The notes: generated by a model from the letters alone, not told the origin. A DNA stretch of 64,000 bases from Candidatus Peribacter sp. (GCA_018652955.1 JABIBA010000013.1:309637-373636); one strand, 5' to 3'. Positions 41,158 to 50,685 are shown, counted from the stretch's first letter. Numbers and translations: made by a program.

Positions 41158-42435
41158 TTATTCCAGTAGTCCTGCGAGTGCTTTTTCTACTTTCTTCTGC
41201 CACTTGAGTTGCTCGTATGCCTGAGCTCCTTTTTCGTAGGCAGCTCCTACTTCTTTACGCTGCTCAGGAGTCGCTTGTCCTAGGAACCCTTCTACGATCT
41301 GGTCCATTTCTTCGTCTGTGATATCAATGTTCTTTTCTTCAACAAGCTGCTGCATTCCAAGACGCAATACTAGGCGGTCTTCTGCTTGCTTCTTCATCTC
41401 TTCGACGACTTCTTCTGGCTTTTTTCCTGATGCCTGCATCCACTGTTCCATGTTCATTCCTTGTTGTGAAAGCTGCTGCTCGAACTCTCCAACCATCTGA
41501 CGAGTCTCTTCGTCTATTAGCTCTGGAGCAAGTTCTACCTTGGTACACTTTGTAAGCTCCTCCATAAGAACACGCTCACGACGCTGGGTTTCCATTGTCA
41601 TTTCTTGGCCCTGCATAGACTCTCGCATTTGCTTCTCGAAGTCTGCTACAGATTCGGACTGGAGTTCTTTTTTTGCAAACTCATCTGTAAGTTCTGGCTT
41701 ACTAATTTCCTCGATCTTGACGACAGTTACGTGGAACGTTACAGGCTTGTTCTGCAACTGCTCTGCGTGATACTTTTCTGGGAAGGTCAGAGTAAATGAC
41801 TTCTCTTCTCCTTTCTTCATTCCCTTTAGATTATCTTCGAATCCAGGGATAAGAACCTTAGATCCGATTTCTACTTGGTGTCCTTCTGTTCGGATACCTT
41901 CGATCTCTGCATTTGCTTCATCTGTTCCGTGGAAGTTCATGGTAATAAGGTCACCTTCTTTTGCTTCTCGGTCTACTTCTGTTGTGACTTTGTGCTTATC
42001 GAGCATGAAGTCCACCATCTTCTGGAACTCTTTGTCGTCTACTTCTGGTGTCTTCTTTTCAATTTTGATCTTGTCTACTCCCTTGAGTTTTACTTCTGGC
42101 CTTTCGATGAAGACGATCTTAATGATCAGTGGTTCACGAGATACAGCTTCGACTCTAGGGTGAATAATCGGTTTGATATCGTGATCTTTGATAAGTCTCT
42201 CAAATGCAGGAGGCAGAATGTGGTGCACTGTTGCCTCAAAGAGTTTTTGTGGGTCGATCTTTTCTTTCGCTTGGTCCATAGGAACATTTCCTTTGCGGTA
42301 ACCCGGAAGTTCAATATCACGGCTAAGCTCATGAAGAGCTTTTTCCTCTGCAGGAGTAATTTCTGCTTCTGTAAAGGTTACGGAGCATTCGACGCGTCCA
42401 CCTTTAAGCCGTTTGATATCTGGAGTGTCTGACAT
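41158..42435 (-). CDS. tig: Trigger factor
   Basis: 425 aa ribosome-associated chaperone. An N-terminal ribosome-binding domain (ELPGYRKGNVPMDQAKEKI, a variant of the GFRxGKxP signature), a PPIase-like FKBP domain (~155-240; GDLITMNFHGTD, FPEKYHAEQLQNKPVTF) and a long helical C-terminal domain. Eighteen nt after secF on the same strand, suggesting an export/folding operon. Full length. Confidence 0.93.
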   Translation of the reverse strand: MSDTPDIKRLKGGRVECSVTFTEAEITPAEEKALHELSRDIELPGYRKGNVPMDQAKEKIDPQKLFEATVHHILPPAFERLIKDHDIKPIIHPRVEAVSREPLIIKIVFIERPEVKLKGVDKIKIEKKTPEVDDKEFQKMVDFMLDKHKVTTEVDREAKEGDLITMNFHGTDEANAEIEGIRTEGHQVEIGSKVLIPGFEDNLKGMKKGEEKSFTLTFPEKYHAEQLQNKPVTFHVTVVKIEEISKPELTDEFAKKELQSESVADFEKQMRESMQGQEMTMETQRRERVLMEELTKCTKVELAPELIDEETRQMVGEFEQQLSQQGMNMEQWMQASGKKPEEVVEEMKKQAEDRLVLRLGMQQLVEEKNIDITDEEMDQIVEGFLGQATPEQRKEVGAAYEKGAQAYEQLKWQKKVEKALAGLLE

Positions 42436-42453
42436 TGCGTAGGAGGGGAATTT

Positions 42454-43347
42454 TTATGCTTTTTTCTTCCAGTACACCAGTAGTGGCGTTGCAAGGAAGA
42501 GTGAGGAGTATGTACCAATTATAGCTCCTACAATCAATGCGAGGACGAACCAGCGTACACTCTCGGATCCGAGGATGAAGAGGCAGCTAAGCATGATTAG
42601 CGTAGAGACTGATGTATTTATAGATCGCATAATACTCTGACTTAGACTTCTGTCTGCTACTTGGGCAAAGTCCTCCTTGCGACCTTGCTCAGAGAGGTTG
42701 TCGCGAATACGGTCGAAGATAACGATCGTATCGTTTACAGAGTAACCAATAATCGTTAGTAGGGCTGTAATGAAGAGGGTATCAAATTCAAATGAGGTTA
42801 CTTGGCTGATGAGAATGAAGATTCCCACAGTAATAAGAACATCGTGAACAAGAGTAATAACAGCGATAATTCCAAACCTCCAAGGAGAGAGTTTGCGAGG
42901 AACTTTACGGAAGGCAAATGCGATGTAGAGAACGATAGCAATAGCTGCGATCGTAAGAGCCCAGAATGAGCGCTGCTTAAGAGAAGAGCCAACAGTTGGC
43001 CCAATAGTGGTGAACTGAAGCTCACGAACCTGACCGAGCTCACTGCGCAAATGCTGCTGCAGGGCGATGTGCTCGTCATTGCTGATATCACGCATTCTCA
43101 TAAGGATAGAGCTATCCTTTGTCTTTGAAAGGGCAACATTGCCTAATGGGGTCTCGCTTTCGAATGTACTGAGTACTCCTTCCACAGCTTCTCTCTCTGT
43201 TCCTTCTGGAAGGCTAATTTCCATCATTGTTCCTCCAGTGAAGTCGATGCTGAGTTTTGGTCCTGGAATAAAGAGAAGAACCACACTAGTGAGCATTAGA
43301 GCGCTAGAAAGGCCGAGGAAGAACTTGGCGGGTTTGAGGAGTGACAT
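42454..43347 (-). CDS. secF: Protein translocase subunit SecF
   Basis: 297 aa, six transmembrane helices. LSIDFTGGTMMEI after the first helix, VTLVHDVLITVGIF, GYSVNDTIVIFDRIRDNL and SRTLSQSIMRSINTS-like SLSQSIMRSINTSVSTLI are SecF signatures. SecDF uses the proton gradient to aid late steps of Sec export. SecD is not next to it: the gene upstream (43371-44708) is not SecD. Confidence 0.93.
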   Translation of the reverse strand: MSLLKPAKFFLGLSSALMLTSVVLLFIPGPKLSIDFTGGTMMEISLPEGTEREAVEGVLSTFESETPLGNVALSKTKDSSILMRMRDISNDEHIALQQHLRSELGQVRELQFTTIGPTVGSSLKQRSFWALTIAAIAIVLYIAFAFRKVPRKLSPWRFGIIAVITLVHDVLITVGIFILISQVTSFEFDTLFITALLTIIGYSVNDTIVIFDRIRDNLSEQGRKEDFAQVADRSLSQSIMRSINTSVSTLIMLSCLFILGSESVRWFVLALIVGAIIGTYSSLFLATPLLVYWKKKA

Positions 43348-43370
43348 ATCGGAAGGGGAGAGTAACGGTT

Positions 43371-44708
43371 TTACTGGAGGAGATCCAGTAGTTGCAATGG
43401 ATTTCTAGAAGATCCTATAGAGATATTTCGCAGATTTCCATTGTGATTGGTGATTATCTGTAGTGTACCAGTGCCAAATTTATTTGTGACCTCTTTTTGG
43501 ATACTTGTGAGATCTGGCAATAGACGGCTAACTTGTGGAAGGTCTAGTGTGAGCTTTGCAGCATATTGCTCATTAGTGTTTTGTAGGTGATCTATACCAT
43601 GGGAAATTGCTTTCAGTGTAGTGCTAAGTAAAAAAGCATTTCCCTGCGTTGCGGTTACTAGTCCTTTAGTTTTTCCTTTCAGTTTGGTATCGCGTATTAC
43701 CCATTCATTCTTTGTAAATTGGTTTTGATCCAAAACGTTTTCATTGTGACGAATATCAATAGAGCTAAACCTCTTATCGAGAACCCGTTTAGTGATAACA
43801 GATGTGGGTAGAGAGTTTTCATACGCTGTATGTAGTCGGTCTAGCGTTTTTTGTAGCGCCACGTCATCATCCATCGATCCACTGATGAGAAAATTTAAAG
43901 AAGCTCCAGTACTACTTATCTGAATACTCGAAGGTTGTGTGAGAAGAGGAAGAATGTCGTAGCGGAAACTTATCCCTTCTCCGATAGAAGAAAGTGAAGA
44001 GCTCAGTAGTCCTTCTATAACTACTTGGTCTTCTTTGGAAAGATGATCTTGTAGCTCCACGTAAGATGTATTGGCATTGCTTAAAGCTAGTGCTAAAAAG
44101 ACATCAGGCATATCGGGTATGAACTTCGGGGCTTTATCAAAAGAAATAGAAGCACTGGGATGTTCTATCATCAATCCATCTTCTCTATATGATAATGCAA
44201 TGCCGTCACTACCTCCTGTTAGTGCTGCCTTCAGGATTCTACTTACAATATTGTCGCTGTGTGGTAGTGAGGAGAAGGGGAGGTATGTCCACTGCGTTCC
44301 TGGTTGTTGCTTCGCCTGTAATCTTTCGAATGTTTGCTGTGCATCGAGAGAGAGTTCTTGGTGTTCTTTTATAGAGGATAATTTCTCTGGGCTTGTTTCT
44401 ATAAGGTATGGACCAAGTGCATCCACACTTCCTTCGGTATCCTTGCGGAAAAGCGCAGTATCAAAATCTTGGAAAATCGCTATAGCCTCTGCTCCTTCAT
44501 AGTCTTCCTCAAAGAATGGGAATTCCTGCATAGCTCTTTGATTAGGATAAAACACGACAGCTCGGGTTTCGCTTGTAGGCAAGAACTGCGCCACCTCTTT
44601 TCCATAGAGATTAACGTTCCGCACTATCCCAAAAAGACCTGCCAGTATTAATGCACTTGCCGTCATAGCTGCGACGATAAGAATGGCTGTACGGAGCAGA
44701 TGATTCAT
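43371..44708 (-). CDS. Hypothetical membrane-anchored protein, 445 aa
   Basis: One N-terminal transmembrane helix (residues ~5-28) and a long extracytoplasmic part rich in beta strands and helices, with no repeats and no Cys. Segments such as SETRAVVFYPNQRAM and later DLPQVSRLLPDL loosely recall DUF3352-like exported proteins, but the match is weak. It stands 23 nt upstream of secF, where secD is often found, so it may be linked to protein export. TATAAG/TAGTAT boxes lie 8-11 nt before ATG 44708. Confidence 0.6.
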   Translation of the reverse strand: MNHLLRTAILIVAAMTASALILAGLFGIVRNVNLYGKEVAQFLPTSETRAVVFYPNQRAMQEFPFFEEDYEGAEAIAIFQDFDTALFRKDTEGSVDALGPYLIETSPEKLSSIKEHQELSLDAQQTFERLQAKQQPGTQWTYLPFSSLPHSDNIVSRILKAALTGGSDGIALSYREDGLMIEHPSASISFDKAPKFIPDMPDVFLALALSNANTSYVELQDHLSKEDQVVIEGLLSSSLSSIGEGISFRYDILPLLTQPSSIQISSTGASLNFLISGSMDDDVALQKTLDRLHTAYENSLPTSVITKRVLDKRFSSIDIRHNENVLDQNQFTKNEWVIRDTKLKGKTKGLVTATQGNAFLLSTTLKAISHGIDHLQNTNEQYAAKLTLDLPQVSRLLPDLTSIQKEVTNKFGTGTLQIITNHNGNLRNISIGSSRNPLQLLDLLQ

Positions 44709-44791
44709 AGGATTAGCTTATACTAAAGAGGTAAGGTCTGTATAACAAATGTATTCATAACACTATCTAGGCAGGTGTCTATTTCAATTGA

Positions 44792-44820
44792 TTGCAGGTT
44801 GTTCATTAACCGCGTAAAAT
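44792..44820 (+). promoter_or_regulatory. Promoter of the intergenic RNA
   Basis: TTGCAG (44792-44797), 17-nt spacer, TAAAAT (44815-44820); expected start near 44827. Confidence 0.6.
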
Positions 44821-44919
44821 AATCTGATTTGCCTAATAAAAGGCTAATCAGACACAAAAACAGATCATTTAAAACAAAAATAACACAAACACAAACAAAG
44901 CCCTGGGAGGGCACTGCGC

Positions 44920-44955
44920 ATGAAGCTCGTGCTCACTGCCCTCTCTGCTCTGTGA
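44920..44955 (+). CDS. Possible 11-codon leader ORF inside the RNA
   Basis: ATG...TGA encoding MKLVLTALSAL, with GGAGG 9 nt upstream, a good Shine-Dalgarno sequence in a window where these are rare. It lies within the GAGGGCA/TGCCCTC hairpin. It may be a translated small peptide of the RNA or chance. Confidence 0.25.
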   Translation: MKLVLTALSAL

Positions 44956-45197
44956 TGACGTCTTATAGATGTGAGGTTACTCTATAAGATGCTTCCCTTA
45001 ATTCTCTATGGTTCCCTTAGCTCACGCTTTGTCTTGGATCCTGTTCCAGAGGACTCGTCGGGTAGCGAGTATAAACGAGATACCATAACAAGGCAGATAG
45101 TCGAGATTTCCTCATCTCACGTAATCTTTCTATAAGGCTCGTGACTCCCTTCTCTTAGAATAGTTGCAGATAGCTACCGAAAGATCACTTAAACAAG

Positions 45198-45230
45198 AAA
45201 GGCCAGAGTGTATAAGTTCTGGTCTTTTTT
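45198..45230 (+). terminator. Intrinsic terminator of the intergenic RNA
   Basis: GGCCAGA (45201-45207) pairs with TCTGGTC (45218-45224, one G-U), flanking A/T pairs, then TTTTTT. Confidence 0.8.
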
Positions 45231-45233
45231 GTC

Positions 45234-46535
45234 TTACAGAGCCAATAATTTCTCTTTTACTCCTGGTAATGAGGGGTTCATCTCTAATGCTTTTTCGAAG
45301 GCAGCTTTTGCTTCAGCCTTTTTTTCGAGTTGAGCAGCGACAGTTCCGAGGAGTTCAAAGCTGCGTGCATTGTCGGGCCACTTCTCTGTGGCGAGTTTTG
45401 CTTTAGCGAGTGCGGCATCTGCCTGTCCAAGTGCTGCAGCTGCGGAGACATATCCTTGGTAACTTTCGAATGTTGCATTCGGGTCGTTCGTTAATGCATC
45501 GTACTGGTCTAGCGCTAGACCTGCGTTTCCAATTTCTAATGCATAGCGAGCAATAAGCCTGCGCACTTCTCCTTGAGGAACAAATCCATTGGTGAGTGCG
45601 TACTCAAAGAATGTAATTGCATTTTGGTATTCATGGAGAGCTGCGTACGACCTTGCAAGGAAGTATTGAATCTCTGGCTTTTGAGGGTCCAAAGAATACG
45701 CTTGCTCCAAAGAGGCGAGTGCCTGCTCGGGCCTTTCGGTTGTGAGTTCACAGTATCCTTGTACAACCCATGCGTCTCGGTAGTCTTCTTTGGAAGTGGT
45801 AACTTGAATAAGAAGAGGTAGAGCCAATTCACACTCCTGCACTTGTGCAAGGGCTCGAGAGATGAGTGTTATAAGATGAATGTCTGTCCCACTAGGGAAC
45901 AGTGCAAATTCATCATATGCAGCACTGAGTGTTCGTGCGTAACTTCTAAGAACAGGATCCCAACCATTAATGGTAAGCGATAGCTCTTGAATCGCACGCT
46001 CGTGACTTCCTTGGATAATGGCAAGAAGTGCAAGTCCGTAGTGTTTCTGTGGTGAGTCTTCTGCGCTTTCGAGTACTTTTTTCGCATCCACAAGTTCTCC
46101 AGACCTTAGCTGGATAATAACTTCTAGAAGCAGTACATCTTCGGGTCTTGCTCCTGCATTTTTAAGCTGTTTCAGTGTCGAACGTATTCCTTTGGTATCT
46201 CGTCTTTGTAGTTGTGACTGCGCAAGTTTACGAAGAGCCGCAAGCCCTCCTCCACTCTTTACTGCCTTCTCATATTGCGTCTGTGCCTCAGACCATTCTC
46301 CGCGAAGAGCTAAGATGTCTCCTTGCCTTAAGTGCATAAGAGATGCATCTCCACTGTCGATTGGGATATCAGAAATAGTCTGCACAGGTGTTCCCAATAA
46401 ATCGGTATCAACAAATTGCTGTCCGCTGAGTTGTAATGTTGATTGTGTGAGTTGCCACCAGAGGAACGACATCAAAAGACCGGCACATACTGCGGCAAGC
46501 AATACGGGGGCAATGATGCGGGAGGGGATTTTCAT
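45234..46535 (-). CDS. Membrane-anchored TPR protein, 433 aa
   Basis: N-terminal transmembrane helix (residues ~8-29) followed by a chain of tetratricopeptide repeats (about eight or more; e.g. QYEKAVKSGGGLAALRKLA, AITFFEYALTNGF, AKAAFEKALEMNPSLPGVKE). TPR arrays bind partner proteins, often at the cell envelope. ATG 46535 is 7 nt after TATTCT. Partners unknown. Confidence 0.8.
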   Translation of the reverse strand: MKIPSRIIAPVLLAAVCAGLLMSFLWWQLTQSTLQLSGQQFVDTDLLGTPVQTISDIPIDSGDASLMHLRQGDILALRGEWSEAQTQYEKAVKSGGGLAALRKLAQSQLQRRDTKGIRSTLKQLKNAGARPEDVLLLEVIIQLRSGELVDAKKVLESAEDSPQKHYGLALLAIIQGSHERAIQELSLTINGWDPVLRSYARTLSAAYDEFALFPSGTDIHLITLISRALAQVQECELALPLLIQVTTSKEDYRDAWVVQGYCELTTERPEQALASLEQAYSLDPQKPEIQYFLARSYAALHEYQNAITFFEYALTNGFVPQGEVRRLIARYALEIGNAGLALDQYDALTNDPNATFESYQGYVSAAAALGQADAALAKAKLATEKWPDNARSFELLGTVAAQLEKKAEAKAAFEKALEMNPSLPGVKEKLLAL

Positions 46536-46563
46536 TAAAGGAAGAATACCCTTATTTCTCTTT

Positions 46564-47178
46564 CTATTCCACTGCTGGACTCAGCTCTCCATCTTCGGAA
46601 GAGGCAGCACTAACAGACGCTTTTGCAGCAGCTTCTGCAACGTGTTTTGGAATAACAGCTTCTATAGCTCCCCAAGTAGCTTCAATGTCTGAAGGAATGA
46701 GTACGGTGATCTGGTCACCAACTTCTGCACGATAGAACGTTACGGATGCAAGAAGCACACGGTATACTTTTCCTTCGGCAAGAATTTTGTACTGACCATC
46801 TTCTTGAATAAGAACACCAACGATAGTTTTTCTGTTGATCGGTGCGATCTGCTTATAGATGAATTTTCCTTCATCTGTAATTGTAAGTTTCATGCTATCG
46901 CCTTCCACAAGCTTGCTTTTAGAAGCGTAGTTTGCAGGGATAGGGTAGCCTTGGCCTTCTCCATCGATCATATTTTGACCATCAAATATTCCTTCTACTA
47001 CTTTACCTTCTGCGCTAATAGAAGCACTTCCTGACTCTGCACTTGCTCGAGCAGCGTGACGCTCTTTGTCGGTATCTACTACCCCAGTTAAGTCACGCAT
47101 AAGGGCGTGTGCTGTCTTGAGGGACGCAGAAGCGCTATCAATGAGCTCTTGTATTTGGAGGAGTTTGTCGTCTGACAT
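46564..47178 (-). CDS. Conserved hypothetical protein of CPR type, 204 aa
   Basis: A helical N-terminus (residues 1-30) is followed by a compact beta domain containing VEGIFDGQNMIDGEGQGYPIPANYASKSKLVEGD and VYRVLLASVTFYRAEVGDQ, then an Ala/Ser-rich acidic tail. From memory, proteins with this QNMIG-YPVPANYASKSKLVEGD pattern recur in many CPR genomes without known function. Five nt after the sugar kinase gene, so cotranscribed with it and the fnIII surface protein. Confidence 0.65.
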   Translation of the reverse strand: MSDDKLLQIQELIDSASASLKTAHALMRDLTGVVDTDKERHAARASAESGSASISAEGKVVEGIFDGQNMIDGEGQGYPIPANYASKSKLVEGDSMKLTITDEGKFIYKQIAPINRKTIVGVLIQEDGQYKILAEGKVYRVLLASVTFYRAEVGDQITVLIPSDIEATWGAIEAVIPKHVAEAAAKASVSAASSEDGELSPAVE

Positions 47179-47183
47179 AATGT

Positions 47184-48179
47184 TTATAGGGAATCGCAGG
47201 AGACAGTGAGATCGATTGTTTGAAGCCGTGAAGTGATCTCTATGTCTGTTAGTAGTGCGGTTTGTGCGCCTATGGCACCAACGACACTTGCAGCATTTAT
47301 ACTACCTGTTTTTAGCGCATCTGGCAATGACAGACCGGTCAGTAGACCCCATGTCATTCCTGTTCCAAATGCATCTCCAGCACCTGTAGTATCTAAAATC
47401 TCTACTCCAGAAACCACTGGACATCTGTAGATCTTATTGCCATCGCTGGCAGCTACTCCTCGTGCACCATCGGTCACAGCAACGTTGGCTACTCCTGCTC
47501 CTATAAGTTTGGCTATTGCCTCTTCGATGCTACTCGTCTTCGTGAATTTGAGAGCCTCTTCTTTGTTGAGCAACAGAAGGTCTGTATGAGCAAGGAGTTC
47601 GCTGTTGTTGCTAGGGGAGAGCCCTGCGTCTATTTGGCACCCTCCTGGGTTCCATGTGAGCTTTGGACTATCGTCGTTTGCGAGCATTTCTACAATATCA
47701 TCTTGAATCTCACAGCTATCAGCTTGGATATGGTTGAGATATACCCAGTCCATTTGTGAGAGCATTTCCTTATCGAATGTACTGTCATGTAGGTGGGCAT
47801 TTGTACCAGATTCATACAAGATAACTCTCTCCCCACTCGTTCCAGAGAGGATAATAGAGAAGCTACTGACTTCGTTTTCTACAACGGTAATACACTCTGT
47901 ATTTACTCCTTCTTTTTTAAGAGTTTCCATAATTTTTTCTCCCCACTGATCAGAACTTACAATTCCCTCGAAGCATGCATCGCAACCTAAGCGAGAGAGT
48001 CCTGTAGATGTATTACTTGCTCCACCACCACAGGTTTCTATGAGTTGATCTACAGCAATCTTTGCTCCGAGTGGGAGCGCAAAGGAAGCGGTCTCTTCAC
48101 ATTCGTGAACAGTATCACTTGGAAGTCTTACAAAGAGATCGTAGGTCGCCCCACCGATGGAAAGTGTTTTCTTACCCAT
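47184..48179 (-). CDS. PfkB-family carbohydrate kinase
   Basis: 331 aa ribokinase-fold enzyme. GGGASNTSTGLSRLG (substrate-binding Gly-rich loop, residues ~50-64) and DTTGAGDAFGTGMTWGLL (catalytic Asp and anion hole, ~265) are both intact. Substrate could be ribose, fructose, adenosine or another nucleoside; the pattern does not decide. Starts 4 nt after the fnIII protein gene and is followed 5 nt later by the CPR-type hypothetical gene. Confidence 0.88.
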   Translation of the reverse strand: MGKKTLSIGGATYDLFVRLPSDTVHECEETASFALPLGAKIAVDQLIETCGGGASNTSTGLSRLGCDACFEGIVSSDQWGEKIMETLKKEGVNTECITVVENEVSSFSIILSGTSGERVILYESGTNAHLHDSTFDKEMLSQMDWVYLNHIQADSCEIQDDIVEMLANDDSPKLTWNPGGCQIDAGLSPSNNSELLAHTDLLLLNKEEALKFTKTSSIEEAIAKLIGAGVANVAVTDGARGVAASDGNKIYRCPVVSGVEILDTTGAGDAFGTGMTWGLLTGLSLPDALKTGSINAASVVGAIGAQTALLTDIEITSRLQTIDLTVSCDSL

Positions 48180-48183
48180 AACA

Positions 48184-50685
48184 CTATTGATGGTACCGTG
48201 ATTCCATAGCCTGCATAAAGGCCATTGTCATCTGTTGATCTTTTCGACGCTTGAGGTGCCATTGGTAGATAAAGGCACTACCTCCGAGAATAGTCCAGAG
48301 CATCCACATAGGAACTCCTTCTTCTGAGAGAGGAATTTCTTTAACAGGTCTTGGTGTTGGTCCTGTTCCCGCACTTGCACGAAGGTCAAATGGAACAGGG
48401 TCTGATGTTCCTGCAGTAAATCCAGCACCAATTGGTGTCCCTTGTCCTGTAGCGGCAAGGTCTTCGAGTGATTCACCTGTAGTCGTAATAGGTGTGAGTT
48501 TTAGGTAATACGTCACTCCGTTAATCAGGTCACGCAGTGTGAATGCACGGAGTTCTCCGTTGAGTGTTTTCTTTTCTACTATGTCTTCTTTGCTTGGGTC
48601 ATCGAGAGCTTCTATTTCTGTGCTGTATTGTAGGATGAAGTTTGAAAGAGGGATGTCCTGTTGTAGTGAAGACCATTCAACAAAGAGAGATCCATCACCA
48701 GGAGTTACTTCAAGTTTTACTCCAAGAACTGTAGCGTTTGCGATGTCACTTTTTTCTTCGCTTTCGCGTGGTCCTTCTAGAGCAGTAACTGCAAAGAAGT
48801 AGGTAGTTCCTGGGCGAAGCCCTGCAACGGTTGCTGCTGCTGTTGGCCTGTCTGTATCGAGAGTGTAGATAAATTCATCAGGAGATGTTCCTACGTAGAT
48901 ACGGTAGGCATCGATCTCATCATTTGTCACAGGATCCCAGCTAAGAGCAATCGCATTGATCTGTGCTTCAGCTACGACACTCTGGACCTTTGGTAGCCCT
49001 CTAAGGCCTACCTCAAGAGTCTCTGTGCTTTGACCGGTGTTTCCTAGTGCATCGACAGCTGTTACGACTGCATCATACGATCCTGCCTCTTGTACATTAA
49101 GAAGCTTCTGGTACTTTCCAGTACTAGGGTCAGTGTTCGTCAGTGCAAAGGTCTCATCGTTAAACAGCATTGTGATTTCCTTAAGACCTGGCTCTGATTC
49201 TACGATCGCGAGAACATCAGATCCTTCGATAGGGTTTTCTGGTGTGAATGTAATTGCGAGAATCTTTGGTGCATCAACGTCGATAGAGAAGGAGACTTCA
49301 GCAATGTTATTTGTTGCATCTTTATCTTCTACAGAAATAACGTGATCAGCTTTTGAGGGGTCGAGCTTGATAGGGATAGAGAAGTTTCCTTGGCGATCTG
49401 TTTCTCCTGCAACCTCTTCAAGTCCTCCACGGATAATAATGTTAATAAATGCGGGACCACTTCCTTCTATAGTGACGTCTGTCTTTGCAAAGATATCATT
49501 GTTCTTTGGCGCAGAAATAGCCATCTTCTGTTCTGGCTGCGAAATGACTTGTTTCTGAATAACATTTACTTCCAATGTTCCAAGTGCGAGAGATAGGTCT
49601 GATGGAATTTCATCAGCACGTTCTGTCAGCACCATGCTTTGGCGACCTTCGTTTGCAAACTTCAGTCCGAGTGTAAACATCTTTCGTGCTTCATCTTCGA
49701 AGCGGAAACTATAGACACCGAATGCTGGAAGTGTTGCCTCAGGATCTGTAGATGCGAGGTACACTGTGCTTTCAAAGTCGAGGAATGGCTCACCGAATTG
49801 GTCTACAGCGGTAAGCAACATGCTCTCTGCTTTCTGTTGCTCCATATCGATTACTTTTGTGAGCTTGCCGTCCGCACCAATTTCTTCTCGTGGAGTTTTC
49901 CCGATTACATCGATTTCAATATGATCGAATCTTCGTGGCTCATTTGCCTGTGCACGGAATTGGCTTGTGCCTCCAAGCAAAGAAGCTGCGTAAGGATTCC
50001 CTCGGAAGAACTGTTGTTGCTGAGCAACAGGTGCAGAGTAGGCGACAGGTCCTCCTACTCCTCCACGAAGATCACCTGCGGCAATCTTAGTAGCGCTTTG
50101 CAGTACCTGACCGGAGATCAAATCAATTGCCCGCAGAGAAATCTCTCCAGGGGTTGCAGCCCTTACAAGGAACTGCTGCTCTCCATAGACGTCTGTCTCA
50201 CGAGCTAACGCTTGGATGAGATCATCTGTTCTACTAGATACAAGTTCTATAGATCGTCCTGCAAGAGCGTTTCCAAAGCGGTCAGTAATAACTACAGTAA
50301 CGGTCATCTCTTCTCCAACATCAATAGCGCTCTGTGGCGCATCGATAAAGCTGGCAATCAAATCTACACTATCAGGATGTACGGTTAGTGAGCCTTGATT
50401 AGATCCATCTACGGATAGTGCGTACTCACCGGCAACCTGCAAATCATTCCCCGCTACCCATGTATGTGCAATACCGTGCTCTCCAACATTGAGTGTGTGT
50501 GAAAAGCTTGTCCCGAGAGGAGAGTGGATTTCGAGCGCTGCGGATGTACCTGGTGTGAGGTCTTCGATGACTACTTCTGTTGCAAGACCTGCAACAGTAT
50601 CGAGTGCATCAATCGTTGCAGCATGTGCAGCGATTGGAAGCAGCATTAGTAATCCGAAGAGCAGTGAGTGTGTTTGTTTTCTCAT
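48184..50685 (-). CDS. Large exported protein with Ig-like and fibronectin type III domains
   Basis: 833 aa. Signal peptide (residues 1-22, ending HAA), N-terminal beta domains including an Ig-like one (VGEEMTVTVVITDRFGNALAGRSI), further Ig-like/Bap-like units (VSFSIDVDAPKILAITFTPE) and two fnIII domains (IALSWDPVTNDEIDAYRIYVG; FVEWSSLQQDIPLSNFILQY). A C-terminal transmembrane helix (VPMWMLWTILGGSAFIY) with a basic cytoplasmic tail anchors it. Likely a surface or periplasm-spanning protein. TAGAAT is 10 nt before ATG 50685. It heads a three-gene operon. Confidence 0.8.
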   Translation of the reverse strand: MRKQTHSLLFGLLMLLPIAAHAATIDALDTVAGLATEVVIEDLTPGTSAALEIHSPLGTSFSHTLNVGEHGIAHTWVAGNDLQVAGEYALSVDGSNQGSLTVHPDSVDLIASFIDAPQSAIDVGEEMTVTVVITDRFGNALAGRSIELVSSRTDDLIQALARETDVYGEQQFLVRAATPGEISLRAIDLISGQVLQSATKIAAGDLRGGVGGPVAYSAPVAQQQQFFRGNPYAASLLGGTSQFRAQANEPRRFDHIEIDVIGKTPREEIGADGKLTKVIDMEQQKAESMLLTAVDQFGEPFLDFESTVYLASTDPEATLPAFGVYSFRFEDEARKMFTLGLKFANEGRQSMVLTERADEIPSDLSLALGTLEVNVIQKQVISQPEQKMAISAPKNNDIFAKTDVTIEGSGPAFINIIIRGGLEEVAGETDRQGNFSIPIKLDPSKADHVISVEDKDATNNIAEVSFSIDVDAPKILAITFTPENPIEGSDVLAIVESEPGLKEITMLFNDETFALTNTDPSTGKYQKLLNVQEAGSYDAVVTAVDALGNTGQSTETLEVGLRGLPKVQSVVAEAQINAIALSWDPVTNDEIDAYRIYVGTSPDEFIYTLDTDRPTAAATVAGLRPGTTYFFAVTALEGPRESEEKSDIANATVLGVKLEVTPGDGSLFVEWSSLQQDIPLSNFILQYSTEIEALDDPSKEDIVEKKTLNGELRAFTLRDLINGVTYYLKLTPITTTGESLEDLAATGQGTPIGAGFTAGTSDPVPFDLRASAGTGPTPRPVKEIPLSEEGVPMWMLWTILGGSAFIYQWHLKRRKDQQMTMAFMQAMESRYHQ

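Larger units (their letters stand above)
44827..45230 (+). ncRNA. Candidate ~400-nt structured non-coding RNA
   Basis: The only gap over 300 nt in the window (44709-45233). It has its own promoter and terminator and strong hairpins: CTGATT/AATCAG with inner GCCT/AGGC (44823-44850); GAGGGCA (44907-44913) with TGCCCTC (44937-44943); TCTTATAGA with TCTATAAGA (~44961-44988); GAGAT/ATCTC (~45104-45119). An A/C-rich unpaired stretch (44851-44899) precedes the structured core, and AGATCA-TTAAA-like repeats occur at 44862 and 45182. I find no tmRNA ends, no RNase P core bases and no SRP motif. Small ORFs inside (44920-44955; 44989-45135) are an alternative reading. Confidence 0.55.

Noticed and set aside
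44827..45230. Identification of the intergenic RNA as tmRNA, RNase P RNA, SRP RNA or 6S RNA
   Set aside because: No tRNA-like ends with CCA, no GAGGAAAGTC/ACAGAA-type core on the plus strand, no SRP tetraloop segment, and the length exceeds that of 6S RNA. A GAGGAAATCTC on the minus strand is only a partial RNase P resemblance.
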